A stretch of 48,621 nt of DNA. Origin: a virus. Positions 34,362 through 43,440 of this stretch are shown piece by piece. A program made the translations under genes and the position numbers. A model generated the notes under the pieces. The model worked only from the letters and a program-made list of their open reading frames with translations. It had not been told where the DNA came from and made no database searches. The stretch covers positions 1 through 48,621 of IMG/VR virus record IMGVR_UViG_3300014838_001990; one strand, written 5' to 3'. Positions within the stretch are counted from its first letter, which is position 1. Each line of letters opens with the position of its first letter.

Positions 34362-34596
34362 CAATGATTTCCTCAATCGTATTTATCAAACTACTTACCA
34401 TCTCTTTCATCGCCTGCGCCCTGGCTAAAAGCATTGCCGATTTAGCGGGGTCGCTTGGGTCGGCGGATAGAGCCTTGTTTTGTGCCCTATCAACCTGCTC
34501 CTGCAAGAGTTCCAGAGCGAAATCCCAGCCATCAGTTGCCAGCAGCGATGCAAGGCATGAAGCTGTTTCGTCTCTATGTAAGGATGTGATAGTCAT
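34333..34596 (-). CDS. Small helical phage protein, 87 aa
   Basis: ATG 34596 shares its A with the portal stop codon (TAATG) and follows AGGGG. The protein is alpha-helical (WDFALELLQEQVDRAQNKAL, then LLARAQAMKEMVSSLINTIEEII) without recognisable motifs. Tight coupling to the portal gene on one side and overlap with the 53-aa gene on the other support it as real. It is possibly a portal- or assembly-associated accessory protein. Confidence 0.65.
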   Translation of the reverse strand: MTITSLHRDETASCLASLLATDGWDFALELLQEQVDRAQNKALSADPSDPAKSAMLLARAQAMKEMVSSLINTIEEIIDESNNTKGI

Positions 34597-36644
34597 TAAA
34601 TTGCCCCTGGCAGCCCTTGGTTACCCGGAGTACCTTCCACCGTTTCCGACTCACCGGACTTTTCGATGGACTGCCGCATAAGCTCCCTGAATGCACGGGC
34701 TGCGTTTTCCGAATCAACCACGGACAATTTGCTGTTCAAGTCCTGCTGCCCTTGCTGTTTCTGCGCCAGCATTTGTTGAACTGCCGGGTTTGACATAGCT
34801 GCCCGCTGCTGATCCTCAGGGCTCATATCCAGAATTACGTCTTTCTTGTTTTGCCAACCGCTCACATCGAACACCATGTTTATCAATTCGTTGACATCAA
34901 CTTTCTTGCCTTGCTGAGTAAGCATCGTGTGAACTGGATCGGTGACAAGGGTCTGTACAAGCATCGGAAGTGCAGCCGCCATCTGACGGCGGGACTGCAT
35001 CCTGGCTGCGGCTTTAACATCGAAAATGATGCGGACATCGAAAATCTCAAGGTGATCACCCTCGTAGGCTTCCTCCATCTCTTCGCTGAGAATCTGGCGA
35101 AGCTGATCCATCGGGAGCAGTTCCCGGTTGAGTTCGTAGAAGGCATCAAGGGCCGGAATAAACACTTGATCTGCAATCCGCTCCACAAAGGCTTCCAACC
35201 TTGCGCCGGAGCCTCCGGCTAACAGGTTTGCTCCGGTGGCGGTGCGGGTGATGGAACTTCTCCCCTGGCTGGGCATCTGCCCCTGCACGATTAGTTCATT
35301 TGCGCCGGATGTCGCCTCTGCCCTGGCTTGGCTGGCTTGCACTTCGGCAAAAGCCTCTGGCACGGCCTCCATGCGGGGCATGGGCTTGATGGCGGAGACA
35401 TCCTCCACCCGCACAAATTTGCCAAGCGCCATGCGGATGTTCGCAACGGGAACGTTCTTGCCCTGCTGGATAAAAATCGGCAAGTTCAGATTGAAGTAGG
35501 TTTCGTCCAGGTGGGCATCTATTAGCCCTTTTTGAATGATTTGTTCGGAGCCGCAGAGGTCTGCGATGCCCAGCCCATAAAAACTATTTGGGACATCGAA
35601 CCAAGTAACAGAAACAAACGGAAGCCGCTCAAAAGGATTCCGCTCGTTGCGGATAACTAACTTACGGTTAAGTACCGCAATAACTTTGGTATCGCTCCAA
35701 TATTCTAAAACTTCAAACTTCTCGTCTATCGTGGGGTCTACGGTGTGGTCTTCATCTCTCGGGACAGCCTGACGGTCATAGAAATTGGCGGTCTGGTTGA
35801 GTTCGAGTCCGGCGATGGGGCTACTTTCTGCCGGAGAAAACAGGAGAGATTTCAATTCCTCTTTCGGCGGGATGTCATAGCCTTCGAACTTGCGAAGGTT
35901 TTCCAACTCCTCTGCCGAAACCTTCAGGCGGTGAATGACGAACTTTGCCTTGCGGATATCGGGAACACGCAAGCCGGGGTCAACATAAATATGGCGGAGG
36001 TCAAGGTGTTCAAAGGTGGGGCGGTCTACGTCCTCATCAACTTCCTCAACCGTGATGGTGTCGCTGTCTTTAGTGTGCAGGAGAGTAGGTTCGGTGCCGG
36101 GAATGCCTGAGTCAATAGACAAGGGCTCTGCCTTGCGGTTGTAAACTTTGCGTTTGCGGGTGTAACTTTCCCAGCCCCATTTCCATATTGAGGTTCCAAA
36201 GGTGAGGCAATCCCTGACGCCAAGCCGCATTTCTTCCCTGAATTTGCACTCCTCCAATTCAAAGTGGAGTAGGGCTTGAATAGCCCGTGCTTCTTCTTGC
36301 TTGCTGCGGGGGCGGGGTTCAATCTCGAAAGGTGGGTCATCGCTGAAGAGCCCGGAGATAATCTGAGGCTCCACGGATTTGATAAGCGATGCAATCGTAT
36401 AGATGTTTACATTGCTCTGCGGAACATTGCTGCCCTCCCAAGTCTTTTCAGACATAATCGGGTCATACAAAAGCTGTGCTGTTCTCCAATGGAGACGCCA
36501 TTGCTTTGTCTGAAGCCAAGCCTCGGTCTTTTCAAATTGTTGGCAGACCAGTTTAAGGGCAGCGGTATCCTTGGGGGATTGCCCTATCTCGATTTCGTCC
36601 TCTGCTATGGGTGAACTGGCATTCGCCGGGTTCTCTAGTTGCAT
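34596..36644 (-). CDS. Portal protein
   Basis: 682 aa. It has a helical N-terminal region, an LDLRHIYVDPGLRVPDIRKAKF segment, a conserved core NERNPFERLPFVSVTWFDVPNSFYGLGIADL and a long helical stem region afterwards. The C-terminus is Gln-rich (MLAQKQQGQQDLNSK). This is the layout of podovirus-type portals (P22/N4-like). It would form the dodecameric ring at the packaging vertex, binding the terminase and later the adaptors. It lies 28 bp after the terminase gene. No clear ribosome site precedes ATG 36644. Confidence 0.85.
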   Translation of the reverse strand: MQLENPANASSPIAEDEIEIGQSPKDTAALKLVCQQFEKTEAWLQTKQWRLHWRTAQLLYDPIMSEKTWEGSNVPQSNVNIYTIASLIKSVEPQIISGLFSDDPPFEIEPRPRSKQEEARAIQALLHFELEECKFREEMRLGVRDCLTFGTSIWKWGWESYTRKRKVYNRKAEPLSIDSGIPGTEPTLLHTKDSDTITVEEVDEDVDRPTFEHLDLRHIYVDPGLRVPDIRKAKFVIHRLKVSAEELENLRKFEGYDIPPKEELKSLLFSPAESSPIAGLELNQTANFYDRQAVPRDEDHTVDPTIDEKFEVLEYWSDTKVIAVLNRKLVIRNERNPFERLPFVSVTWFDVPNSFYGLGIADLCGSEQIIQKGLIDAHLDETYFNLNLPIFIQQGKNVPVANIRMALGKFVRVEDVSAIKPMPRMEAVPEAFAEVQASQARAEATSGANELIVQGQMPSQGRSSITRTATGANLLAGGSGARLEAFVERIADQVFIPALDAFYELNRELLPMDQLRQILSEEMEEAYEGDHLEIFDVRIIFDVKAAARMQSRRQMAAALPMLVQTLVTDPVHTMLTQQGKKVDVNELINMVFDVSGWQNKKDVILDMSPEDQQRAAMSNPAVQQMLAQKQQGQQDLNSKLSVVDSENAARAFRELMRQSIEKSGESETVEGTPGNQGLPGAI

Positions 36645-36672
36645 ACATTAGAGGGGCGAATAGTCGGAAAAC

Positions 36673-38400
36673 TCAGGAGGGGCGATGCATTAGGCTGGAG
36701 CCAAGCAAATCGTCATAGCCATCGGAGGTAATAAGCTCCCCCCGCTGAGGGTCGTCAGTTCCGAACACCATCTGGTCAAAAACCTTATCTCTGAGTTCCT
36801 GAATACGCCTCTGGCGGGAGTCGTGATCCAGAGCAATCGCTGGGCCTTCGCTGAGCTGGGGCAGGTAGGAGACGAGGATGGAGATGGCATCGGCAATGTC
36901 ATCGTGGCGACCAAAGGGGAAATTGACGAACTCCTCCCTCATCGCCTGAAGCTCGCTGTTCCTAATGTGAGCCGCAAACCAGAGGCGGTCGGCACGCATT
37001 ACGGAGGCTACATGGCCGATGCGAAGGGATTTTGAGTTCTTTTTCCGGGAGTAGGTGTACCAGTGGATGGGGACGGCTACATGCTGCTCCTGAGCGATTT
37101 GAATGATGGTCGGCTCAATACCCTTGCTGCCCTGGGAGTCCTCGATAATCGTGATCTCGGGTTGCCAGTCTTTTGCGGCGGTAACAATGGCTGCTGCCAT
37201 CTGAACTTGGTTATAGCGTCCTCTAATGATGTCAAGGATGTAAAGGCGTCCATTGTCGGAAAGCCTTCCGACGACTCCAGCGCAATAGTCGGTGTTGAGC
37301 GCCTTGCTATAGCCGGAAGGGTCAAAACAAACGAAGGTGCGCCCCGAGAATGGAAGTTGCTCATAGGGGATGGTGTGATTGTGAATCAGGGCGTCATCGA
37401 AGGAAACTAAGGCGCTTTCAAGACTAGCGTCTGGTTTATTCTGCATCTGGCAGGAGAATTTATATGGATTCTTCCGGTACTGCTTATGCAGCTCCTTGAA
37501 GCTCCAGCGTTCCGGGTAAAGAAGCTCTACATCGTCTTTCGTGAGGATCGGAACATTATTTTCGTCAGTCTCGATAGGGCGAGTGTTTTTGATCGTCCAT
37601 GCTGACAGGACGCATACCTTCGTGGGAAGCTGCTCCCCAGCCAGTTCCGCTTGTTCGTTTGCGGCCAAAAGATGACCGTAGTAATCGTCCGTGTCATAGC
37701 GGGTGCCGATGAAGTCGAAATATGAACCTTGCGGCTCCTGCAAGTAGTAGGTGTCTTCAATGGCGGATTTCACCTTGTTCCGCTGTTCTGGCGTGGCGCA
37801 ATTCAGCTCGTTGGCTACATCGTCAATCTTAAAAAGGTCATAGTGGCTGCTGGCTTTGACTGATGAAATAGTGGACATGCATAGGGTGGGCTCACGCCAA
37901 TCCATCGAACGGGTGACGGTGAACTCATCGACGTTACCCCATCGCTGGTCTTCCTCTACCGGACAGAGGGGAAACAAAGCCCGAATAACGGGATTGGATT
38001 GGAGGTAGCGTTTGACCACGCCGACCATGCGAATGGCTAAATCCTGCGTGCCGGACAGGATCAAAATACGAATGTCCGGGAAACAGATGATCCACTGGAG
38101 GATGTCAACGCCGTCCCAGGTCGTTTTTAAAACATTTCTGGGAGCAAGAAGCAATCTTTGCCGGGTGCCGTCCTGCTCGTAGATGCCTTTGCTGAGATCT
38201 TTTTGAACAAAAAGGTCGATGAATTTGCCGTGAACGGGCTCATAGTAGGGAATTCCGAGAACATGATGTCCAAGAAAGCGAAGGTCTGTCTTGCATTTGC
38301 GGCGGAGCAAATTGGCGGCGTCGGGATCGGCTGGGTTTATTTCGGCAGCAGCGCAAATCCGCCGCAAATCCGCAGCGATATTCGCAGTAGCGAGAGTCAT
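36673..38400 (-). CDS. terL: Terminase large subunit
   Basis: 575 aa. The ATPase domain has a P-loop equivalent PRNVLKTT at 87-94, which lacks the usual glycines, and a Walker B-like FKIDDV with D193/D194. The C-terminal RNase H-fold nuclease shows D360 (FDPSG), E420/D421 (IIEDSQG) and D500/D501/D504 (GRHDDIADA). These mark a packaging motor that cuts and translocates phage DNA into the prohead. No small terminase is recognised nearby. Translation starts at ATG 38400 without an obvious ribosome site, 68 bp after the preceding fibre gene. Confidence 0.88.
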   Translation of the reverse strand: MTLATANIAADLRRICAAAEINPADPDAANLLRRKCKTDLRFLGHHVLGIPYYEPVHGKFIDLFVQKDLSKGIYEQDGTRQRLLLAPRNVLKTTWDGVDILQWIICFPDIRILILSGTQDLAIRMVGVVKRYLQSNPVIRALFPLCPVEEDQRWGNVDEFTVTRSMDWREPTLCMSTISSVKASSHYDLFKIDDVANELNCATPEQRNKVKSAIEDTYYLQEPQGSYFDFIGTRYDTDDYYGHLLAANEQAELAGEQLPTKVCVLSAWTIKNTRPIETDENNVPILTKDDVELLYPERWSFKELHKQYRKNPYKFSCQMQNKPDASLESALVSFDDALIHNHTIPYEQLPFSGRTFVCFDPSGYSKALNTDYCAGVVGRLSDNGRLYILDIIRGRYNQVQMAAAIVTAAKDWQPEITIIEDSQGSKGIEPTIIQIAQEQHVAVPIHWYTYSRKKNSKSLRIGHVASVMRADRLWFAAHIRNSELQAMREEFVNFPFGRHDDIADAISILVSYLPQLSEGPAIALDHDSRQRRIQELRDKVFDQMVFGTDDPQRGELITSDGYDDLLGSSLMHRPS

Positions 38401-38468
38401 CTATATAGAGCAGGGGGAAGTTGTCTTTTTGCGCCGAAGGCTTCGCCGGAGCAAAATGACCGCTTTAC

Positions 38469-40340
38469 TTATAGCTCTGCACTTGCGTAATAGGAGAATG
38501 CTGTGCTGGAACCCCACACTGCCACAGTCCCAAGTGCATTGAGGTTGTAAGATGACCCTGTGTTGAAATAAATGTAAAACCCATTGGTGTTGGTTCCCTG
38601 AACTTGCACGACCAAGGTCTGATTGACACAATAATTAGCTACATTCAGTGCAGAGTTAATACAGCCAAATCCAACGATAGACCAAGAATACGTGCTCAGT
38701 GTGACTGTTGGCGTAGTTCGCATGGTGACCGGGAATGGGAAATTGTTACGAGTGTCACCGTTGCTCGTATAACTCACACAAGAAATTGGATTCAAATAAG
38801 CCTGGGTCTGATAGTACCGTTGGCATTCCGCCAATTCTAACGAGATTGGAAGCCGTTCAAAAGTAGTGCTCTGAGAACTAGCTTCGAGTTGTGCCCCAGT
38901 TATGGTTACTGTGGCAGCCGCCCCGAGTGCTCCAGCGGTGAAACTAATCTCCAAGCCCTTGGCTGCTCCCGCTGGTAACGCAATAGTAGTTGAGTAGCTG
39001 GAGAGGGTACTTGTAATCGTGAAGATTCCACTCGTTATCACGGTTTTCGACGGGCTAGAAAAAGTCCCGTAGGAGTCGGTGGTCGTTGGATAACATGCTT
39101 CCCACGTAATGCTCGTTAGAGAGGAAGAAGCGATCAGCACTTGAAGCGACACTGTAGTGGAGGCTAAGTCAGCTATATTGGATGACTCGATGCGCTGGAG
39201 AAAACCAATAGATGAGACAGAGGCTGCGCCTGTGATTTTGTAGGCGTAAGGAAAGCCAGCAGACCCAGCAACCTGTTGTCCCGTGGCATTAGCACCCGTC
39301 GAGTAGGCGAACCAGCGATCCACGGTGTAAGTGAACGCAGACGCTGTAATGGTCTGTGAGGCTCCAGAGTTACGCTGGTCTGTCCGCATGGCACCATTGA
39401 TCAGCCTATTGCGGTATGACCATCCGCCTGGAAAGTTAAGGGTCTGGTCATCGCAGTAGTTAGTGGTAGCCAACTTGGTGGAGCCATCACCCAAACCTTG
39501 GGTGGTCGCTGCCGTGCCGTTTGGTAGGGTGGGTGTCCCAGATAAATTAGCCGCTGTTCCCGTTGTGCTTTGGTTTAATGTCGCTACGGATGTAACGCCA
39601 GCGGAAGTAACCGTAACCGGGCCAGTTAATGCAACAGGAGCATAGGCTGTGCCTCCAGCATTACCGATTGGGATTTTACCAGCGGCAGGGGCGGTATTCG
39701 GCATGATTGCTGCCTTGGTCTGGGCATCGTTTGTGACGTTGCCGAGCCCGACCATAGTGGCGGTGACGCCTGTAACTATGCCCGTGAAAGCCGGAGATGC
39801 TAGGGGAGCCAACAGACCTTCAGCCGCCGATGCTCGGAAGAATTCGACGCTGACAGCCGCATCGGTGTAAGCCGTTGTAGCCAAGATGTTGGAGTTGTCA
39901 TAGGGTGGTTGAGTCGTGGCTGCGGTTCCGTAGGGCAGAATAGCAGACCCAAATAAGTTATACGCCGTGGCTGCATTACCAGTCGTACTCTGGTTCCATG
40001 TGGGAACTGTGCCAGTTAATCCAGAATAAGGGCAGTGGGTTGCAGTTATTGACCCGGTTCCTGAAACAGTTAAACTACCTCCTGTGCCGATTACAAGGGC
40101 GGTAGCGTTTGTTCCTGCTGTGATAGCTGAAAAGGCTTGTGCTGAAGGAGTTTGCCAAGTAGCAGTTGTCCCTGCCACTGAGCAGGTTAATACTTGTCCT
40201 AAAGTGGGGGCAGCAGCGCCAGAGACAGATACGGTAGTGGTAGCAGATTCTAAGCCTGTCGCTGTAATTAAACCTGTTCCTGTCGCTGATAAAGTAACGC
40301 CAGATTGAACTGTGGTATTTGAGTTGATCGGTATTGCCAT
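38469..40340 (-). CDS. Tail fibre protein, 623 aa
   Basis: It is almost entirely beta-rich Thr/Ser/Gly/Ala repeats in the N-terminal 300 residues, including two copies of the L-P-x-G-T-A-A-T-T-Q ... LATTxYxD motif (near 110-160 and 270-310). Residues about 310-500 form a beta sandwich (WSYRNRLINGAMRTDQRNSG start). The C-terminus has ERLPISLELAECQRYYQTQ, RTTPTVTLS and a final beta domain, a widespread phage fibre receptor-binding end. It starts 4 bp after the end of the other fibre gene. Confidence 0.75.
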   Translation of the reverse strand: MAIPINSNTTVQSGVTLSATGTGLITATGLESATTTVSVSGAAAPTLGQVLTCSVAGTTATWQTPSAQAFSAITAGTNATALVIGTGGSLTVSGTGSITATHCPYSGLTGTVPTWNQSTTGNAATAYNLFGSAILPYGTAATTQPPYDNSNILATTAYTDAAVSVEFFRASAAEGLLAPLASPAFTGIVTGVTATMVGLGNVTNDAQTKAAIMPNTAPAAGKIPIGNAGGTAYAPVALTGPVTVTSAGVTSVATLNQSTTGTAANLSGTPTLPNGTAATTQGLGDGSTKLATTNYCDDQTLNFPGGWSYRNRLINGAMRTDQRNSGASQTITASAFTYTVDRWFAYSTGANATGQQVAGSAGFPYAYKITGAASVSSIGFLQRIESSNIADLASTTVSLQVLIASSSLTSITWEACYPTTTDSYGTFSSPSKTVITSGIFTITSTLSSYSTTIALPAGAAKGLEISFTAGALGAAATVTITGAQLEASSQSTTFERLPISLELAECQRYYQTQAYLNPISCVSYTSNGDTRNNFPFPVTMRTTPTVTLSTYSWSIVGFGCINSALNVANYCVNQTLVVQVQGTNTNGFYIYFNTGSSYNLNALGTVAVWGSSTAFSYYASAEL

Positions 40341-40343
40341 GTT

Positions 40344-42413
40344 TTAACCTATACAAATAACACGGTAGTTGTTGGTCGCTGGGGCGGTAGCGAAAACGAG
40401 AGTTGCAACTGTAGTAGATGTATTTTGAACTTCCACATTCACATAATCGTAAGGAGAAGTTAAGATGTTCCATACCTGGACAACCACATCCTGCGTTCCA
40501 AGGCTATGGGTGATGGTGAAGGATGTTGCAGCGCCGTTACCAATCGTCGTAGCATACTTACCCGTTGAGGATGCTGTAATTAAACCCTTGGCATTAGTAG
40601 TGACCGTCGCACAACGGAAGGTGCCTGGAGTAGCGTTGACAGTGGTTAAGGTGGTCGCTAAGGCACCGCCAGTAGTAGTTACATCTCCTGTTAGAGCAGG
40701 AACGGCAGCCGTGGGCAGGGTTGTTTGCAGGGACAAAGTTCCTGCGTTATCGTAAAGCAACCCGGTAGAAGCGGATAAAGTAGGTAGGGCAACTCCGTTG
40801 AGTTTAGCAACGGTAGTTCCAAGTGTGCCAACGGTGTTGGTGCAATCTCCGGTTAATGCTGGCATCGCTGCCGTGGGTAAGGTAGTCGCCAGGGACAATA
40901 CTCCAGCCGTGTCATACAGGATACCCGTGGCTGCTGTTAGCGTCGGAAGGGCTACTCCTGCGATCTTGGAGACAGTGACGGATAATGATCCACCAGACCC
41001 AGTTAAATCTCCTGCGAGGGCTGGCATTGCGGCTGTAGGTAGGGTAGCAGCGATAGATAGGGTTCCCGCCGTGTCATACATCAGACCCGTAGCCGCAGCA
41101 ATCGTGGGAACTGCCACTCCGTTAATCTTTGCTACCGTGGGGGAAGGCAGGGTTCCTGACAAGTCTCCACCAGCAGTAGCGGATATAAACGCAGCCGTTC
41201 CGATGGTTCCTGAAATAGGGAATATAACCGTCTCCGACGTGGTTCCACCAGCGAGAGTGAAACCCGTAGCGTTAGAGGTAATAGATAATCCATTGACGGA
41301 GGTAGCAGCAGCCACTCCAAGGATAGGAGTTATAAGGGTCGGGGTAGTTTGCAGCACATTACTGCCAGTTCCTGTATTCGCTATGCCCGCAATCGTAGTG
41401 GCAGAAACCCATTGTGCCGATTGACCAGCGACAGGAGTACCGGAGTTTGACACATTGCCGCTTCCTACAGGGGTTGCCCATGTGCCATTTCCGCACCAGA
41501 ATGTTGTTCCTGATGCTGAAGTTCCAGAATTTAAATTGGCTGTAGGGAGGTTGCCAGTTATGGCGGCTGATGATCCAAGGTTAACCGTCCCCCATGTGGC
41601 AGCACCCGATCCAGCAGAAGTAAGAACTTGATACTGGGTAGCAGAGGATTTAACAACGATATTATTGGAAATAATACCTGTGGTTACGCCATCTGTGTTA
41701 GCGGAGAAAATTGTTCCAGTTAGTGTTAGACCACCTGAACCTGACGCTGAATACTGTAAGGTTCCAGCCATTTGAACCCAAGTGACAGCAGTAGTTCCGG
41801 GAGTAATTGTGCCCTGAGTTGTGACTACCCACCCGGTTGCTCCCCATGCAGTGCCAGTTTCAACGAATACAAATGCGCCAGAGACATAGTTAGTGGAACT
41901 GTTAAAGTCAGAAGCAAGAACAGCAGCACCAGAAGCAACTACATTGTATACACCGTTCTGGGCGGGAAGAGTCTGGTTCTTTAATAGGACTCTTTGACCA
42001 GTGGAAACGGTAATACCATCGATCACCGAGCCAGTGATAAGAGCAGAAGCAATAGCGATGTTTACAGTGCTTGCAACGACTACGGAGGCGTGGATATCCA
42101 GTCCAAGAGCTGCTGCGTCAACGTAGCCTTTTGTGGCTGCATCGCTGGCAGCTAACGGGGTTCCAACGTTGTTGATTAGGTGCCCGCCCATGGCAAGATT
42201 GGCAACAGGATCGGCAAACGCATCCAAAGTTGTGGAAAGTTCGCCAAGCGTCTGGACGGTGGTTCCATCGTACATTTTTAATGTGCTGGAGGTTGTGTTA
42301 AACCAGAGTTGTCCTGATACGGGAGTTCCGGGGTCGGAGGATAAACTCTGCACCGCAAAGTTTAGTAGCTGATTTTGACCGAAGTCACAATTCGAGCGAA
42401 AGGGAATTGCCAT
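40344..42413 (-). CDS. Tail fibre protein with 54-residue repeats, 689 aa
   Basis: The N-terminus (NQLLNFAVQSLSSDPGTPVSGQLWFNTTSSTLKMYDG read in pieces) is a typical fibre-start module. A shaft of Gly/Ser/Thr-rich beta repeats follows and then three tandem repeats of 54 residues, each containing a variant of V-A-x-x-x-G-V-A-x-P-T and L-P-T-A-A-x-P-A. The last 100 residues (KYATTIGNGAATSFTITHSLG, then VVVQVWNILTSP) form a compact beta domain that may bind the host. The ATG at 42413 has AAGGA about 9 nt upstream. Confidence 0.75.
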   Translation of the reverse strand: MAIPFRSNCDFGQNQLLNFAVQSLSSDPGTPVSGQLWFNTTSSTLKMYDGTTVQTLGELSTTLDAFADPVANLAMGGHLINNVGTPLAASDAATKGYVDAAALGLDIHASVVVASTVNIAIASALITGSVIDGITVSTGQRVLLKNQTLPAQNGVYNVVASGAAVLASDFNSSTNYVSGAFVFVETGTAWGATGWVVTTQGTITPGTTAVTWVQMAGTLQYSASGSGGLTLTGTIFSANTDGVTTGIISNNIVVKSSATQYQVLTSAGSGAATWGTVNLGSSAAITGNLPTANLNSGTSASGTTFWCGNGTWATPVGSGNVSNSGTPVAGQSAQWVSATTIAGIANTGTGSNVLQTTPTLITPILGVAAATSVNGLSITSNATGFTLAGGTTSETVIFPISGTIGTAAFISATAGGDLSGTLPSPTVAKINGVAVPTIAAATGLMYDTAGTLSIAATLPTAAMPALAGDLTGSGGSLSVTVSKIAGVALPTLTAATGILYDTAGVLSLATTLPTAAMPALTGDCTNTVGTLGTTVAKLNGVALPTLSASTGLLYDNAGTLSLQTTLPTAAVPALTGDVTTTGGALATTLTTVNATPGTFRCATVTTNAKGLITASSTGKYATTIGNGAATSFTITHSLGTQDVVVQVWNILTSPYDYVNVEVQNTSTTVATLVFATAPATNNYRVICIG
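40687..41172 (-). repeat. Three tandem 162-bp repeats in the tail fibre gene
   Basis: Corresponding points recur at 40697, 40859 and 41021, an exact spacing of 162 bp (54 codons). The copies differ by many synonymous and some coding changes, so they are old or diversified. They encode the shaft repeats of the 689-aa fibre. Confidence 0.75.
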
Positions 42414-42416
42414 AAA

Positions 42417-42560
42417 TTAAATCCTTATACGGAGACTACCGCTACTCCGCTTTCGAGTACCTTGAAAAACAGTGAAACAGAGAGAGCCGTTAACTCTCGC
42501 TACTGCGAATACGCCTGCGGCGTTGGTGATCGAGGCGGCGGTAATTATGGTGTAGCTCAC
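42417..42560 (-). CDS. Small phage protein, 47 aa, GTG start
   Basis: The GTG at 42558-42560 overlaps the TGA of the preceding gene (GTGA) and follows GGGGGA. The stop at 42417-42419 is 3 bp before the fibre ATG. The product reads as a beta-rich peptide (SYTIITAASITNAAGVFAVA, then a basic end KRSSGSLRIRI). The tight coupling on both sides supports it. The function is unknown, perhaps a fibre-associated peptide. Confidence 0.55.
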   Translation of the reverse strand: MSYTIITAASITNAAGVFAVARVNGSLCFTVFQGTRKRSSGSLRIRI

Positions 42561-42880
42561 TTGGGCTCCCCCGGTTCCTTATCGCCGGTTCGTAGAACCG
42601 ATATCCGCACTGCGGGAGCCGGAGCCGATAAGCTCTTGAGCAAATCGGTGATAGCGTCGGCGTTATCGGTTCCTTCGGAACCGGCCAACATCTCCTCAAT
42701 AATCGGTTCGGGGTCTTTGATCGCCGGGAGTTTAGAGGTAGTGGATTGAGCAGGGAGCCAGCCCTCCAGATAGGCAACAAGCTCCAAAGCTTTGTATGCT
42801 GCGCCCGGATTCTTCTCGTAACCGTAACGACCTATACAGCGAAGTAGACCGATTAGTTTGTGGCGGCGGTCAATGTTCAT
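42557..42880 (-). CDS. Hypothetical phage protein, 107 aa
   Basis: It starts MNIDRRHKLIGLLRCIGRYG, a helical basic N-terminus, and continues with a Tyr/Leu-rich helix (YKALELVAYLEGWL). The C-terminal half is acidic and Pro-rich (PEPIIEEMLAGSEGTDNADA). No family is recognised. The start is 2 bp after the previous stop and the end overlaps the next GTG, so it is part of the late operon. Confidence 0.6.
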   Translation of the reverse strand: MNIDRRHKLIGLLRCIGRYGYEKNPGAAYKALELVAYLEGWLPAQSTTSKLPAIKDPEPIIEEMLAGSEGTDNADAITDLLKSLSAPAPAVRISVLRTGDKEPGEPK

Positions 42881-42882
42881 AA

Positions 42883-43065
42883 TTATTGAGCCTTCCGAAG
42901 CCTTACTTTCGGCTTGGACTTAGATTTCCGTTTCGACGGAACCTTGTCCGGGAGCGAAGACCAATCAGTGTCTTTCTCCCATTCGTCTACGTTGACGCCC
43001 TGCTTTTCGAGGTCATCTCTATTGGCGGAAAAGTAGTCGGCTTGATGTTGGCTGCGGAATGGCAA
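42883..43065 (-). CDS. Small basic hypothetical protein, TTG start
   Basis: I favour TTG 43065 (LPFRSQHQADYF...), because AGGAGA lies 7 nt upstream. A longer GTG start at 43107 has no ribosome site. About 60 aa, with an acidic, Trp-containing middle (VDEWEKDTDWSSLP) and a strongly basic C-terminus (KRKSKSKPKVRLRK). No family is recognised. It directly precedes the 107-aa gene in the same operon. Confidence 0.5.
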   Translation of the reverse strand: MPFRSQHQADYFSANRDDLEKQGVNVDEWEKDTDWSSLPDKVPSKRKSKSKPKVRLRKAQ

Positions 43066-43134
43066 TTTACTTTCTCCTACCAATAGGGTTGGTAGTTGAG
43101 AAATCACGGATTAAGGGCTGGGTCGGGAAATTCA

Positions 43135-43440
43135 TCAGTTGACATCCTGCCCGCCGACGCCAGGGCGAGGCTCCCCTACGCCCCTAAGCCGATAGAAAAT
43201 AACGTTCCTCTCGCCATCCCGCCCTCGCCCCGCACGCAAAGCAGCAATCTCCCTGGTGATCGTCTGTAGCCGGAAAACAGCAGCGATAAACGGAAAATCG
43301 TAAGACGCATTACGATTCTCAGCCGCAAGCCGTTGCAATCGTTGCGAGGGCTGAGAGTCAAGCATTCTGCGCCGGAGTTTCGGCGGAGTTTCTGGCGAGT
43401 TTTGAGCAATCGGCGGGAGAGTTGCGGCGGAGATGTGCAA
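43135..43440 (-). CDS. Possible first gene of the late operon, 101 aa (uncertain start)
   Basis: The open frame ends at 43135 and can start at TTG 43440 or ATG 43365. Neither has a good ribosome site. The central part (SYDFPFIAAVFRLQTITREIAALRAG) looks like a genuine helix-rich protein, while the N-terminal 30 residues are low in character. It lies 28-70 bp before the next late gene, depending on that gene's start. I do not recognise the family. Confidence 0.4.
   Translation of the reverse strand: MHISAATLPPIAQNSPETPPKLRRRMLDSQPSQRLQRLAAENRNASYDFPFIAAVFRLQTITREIAALRAGRGRDGERNVIFYRLRGVGEPRPGVGGQDVN

Noticed and set aside
40687-41172. CRISPR-like array
   Set aside because: The 162-bp period, coding continuity and divergent copies show protein repeats, not repeats with unique spacers.
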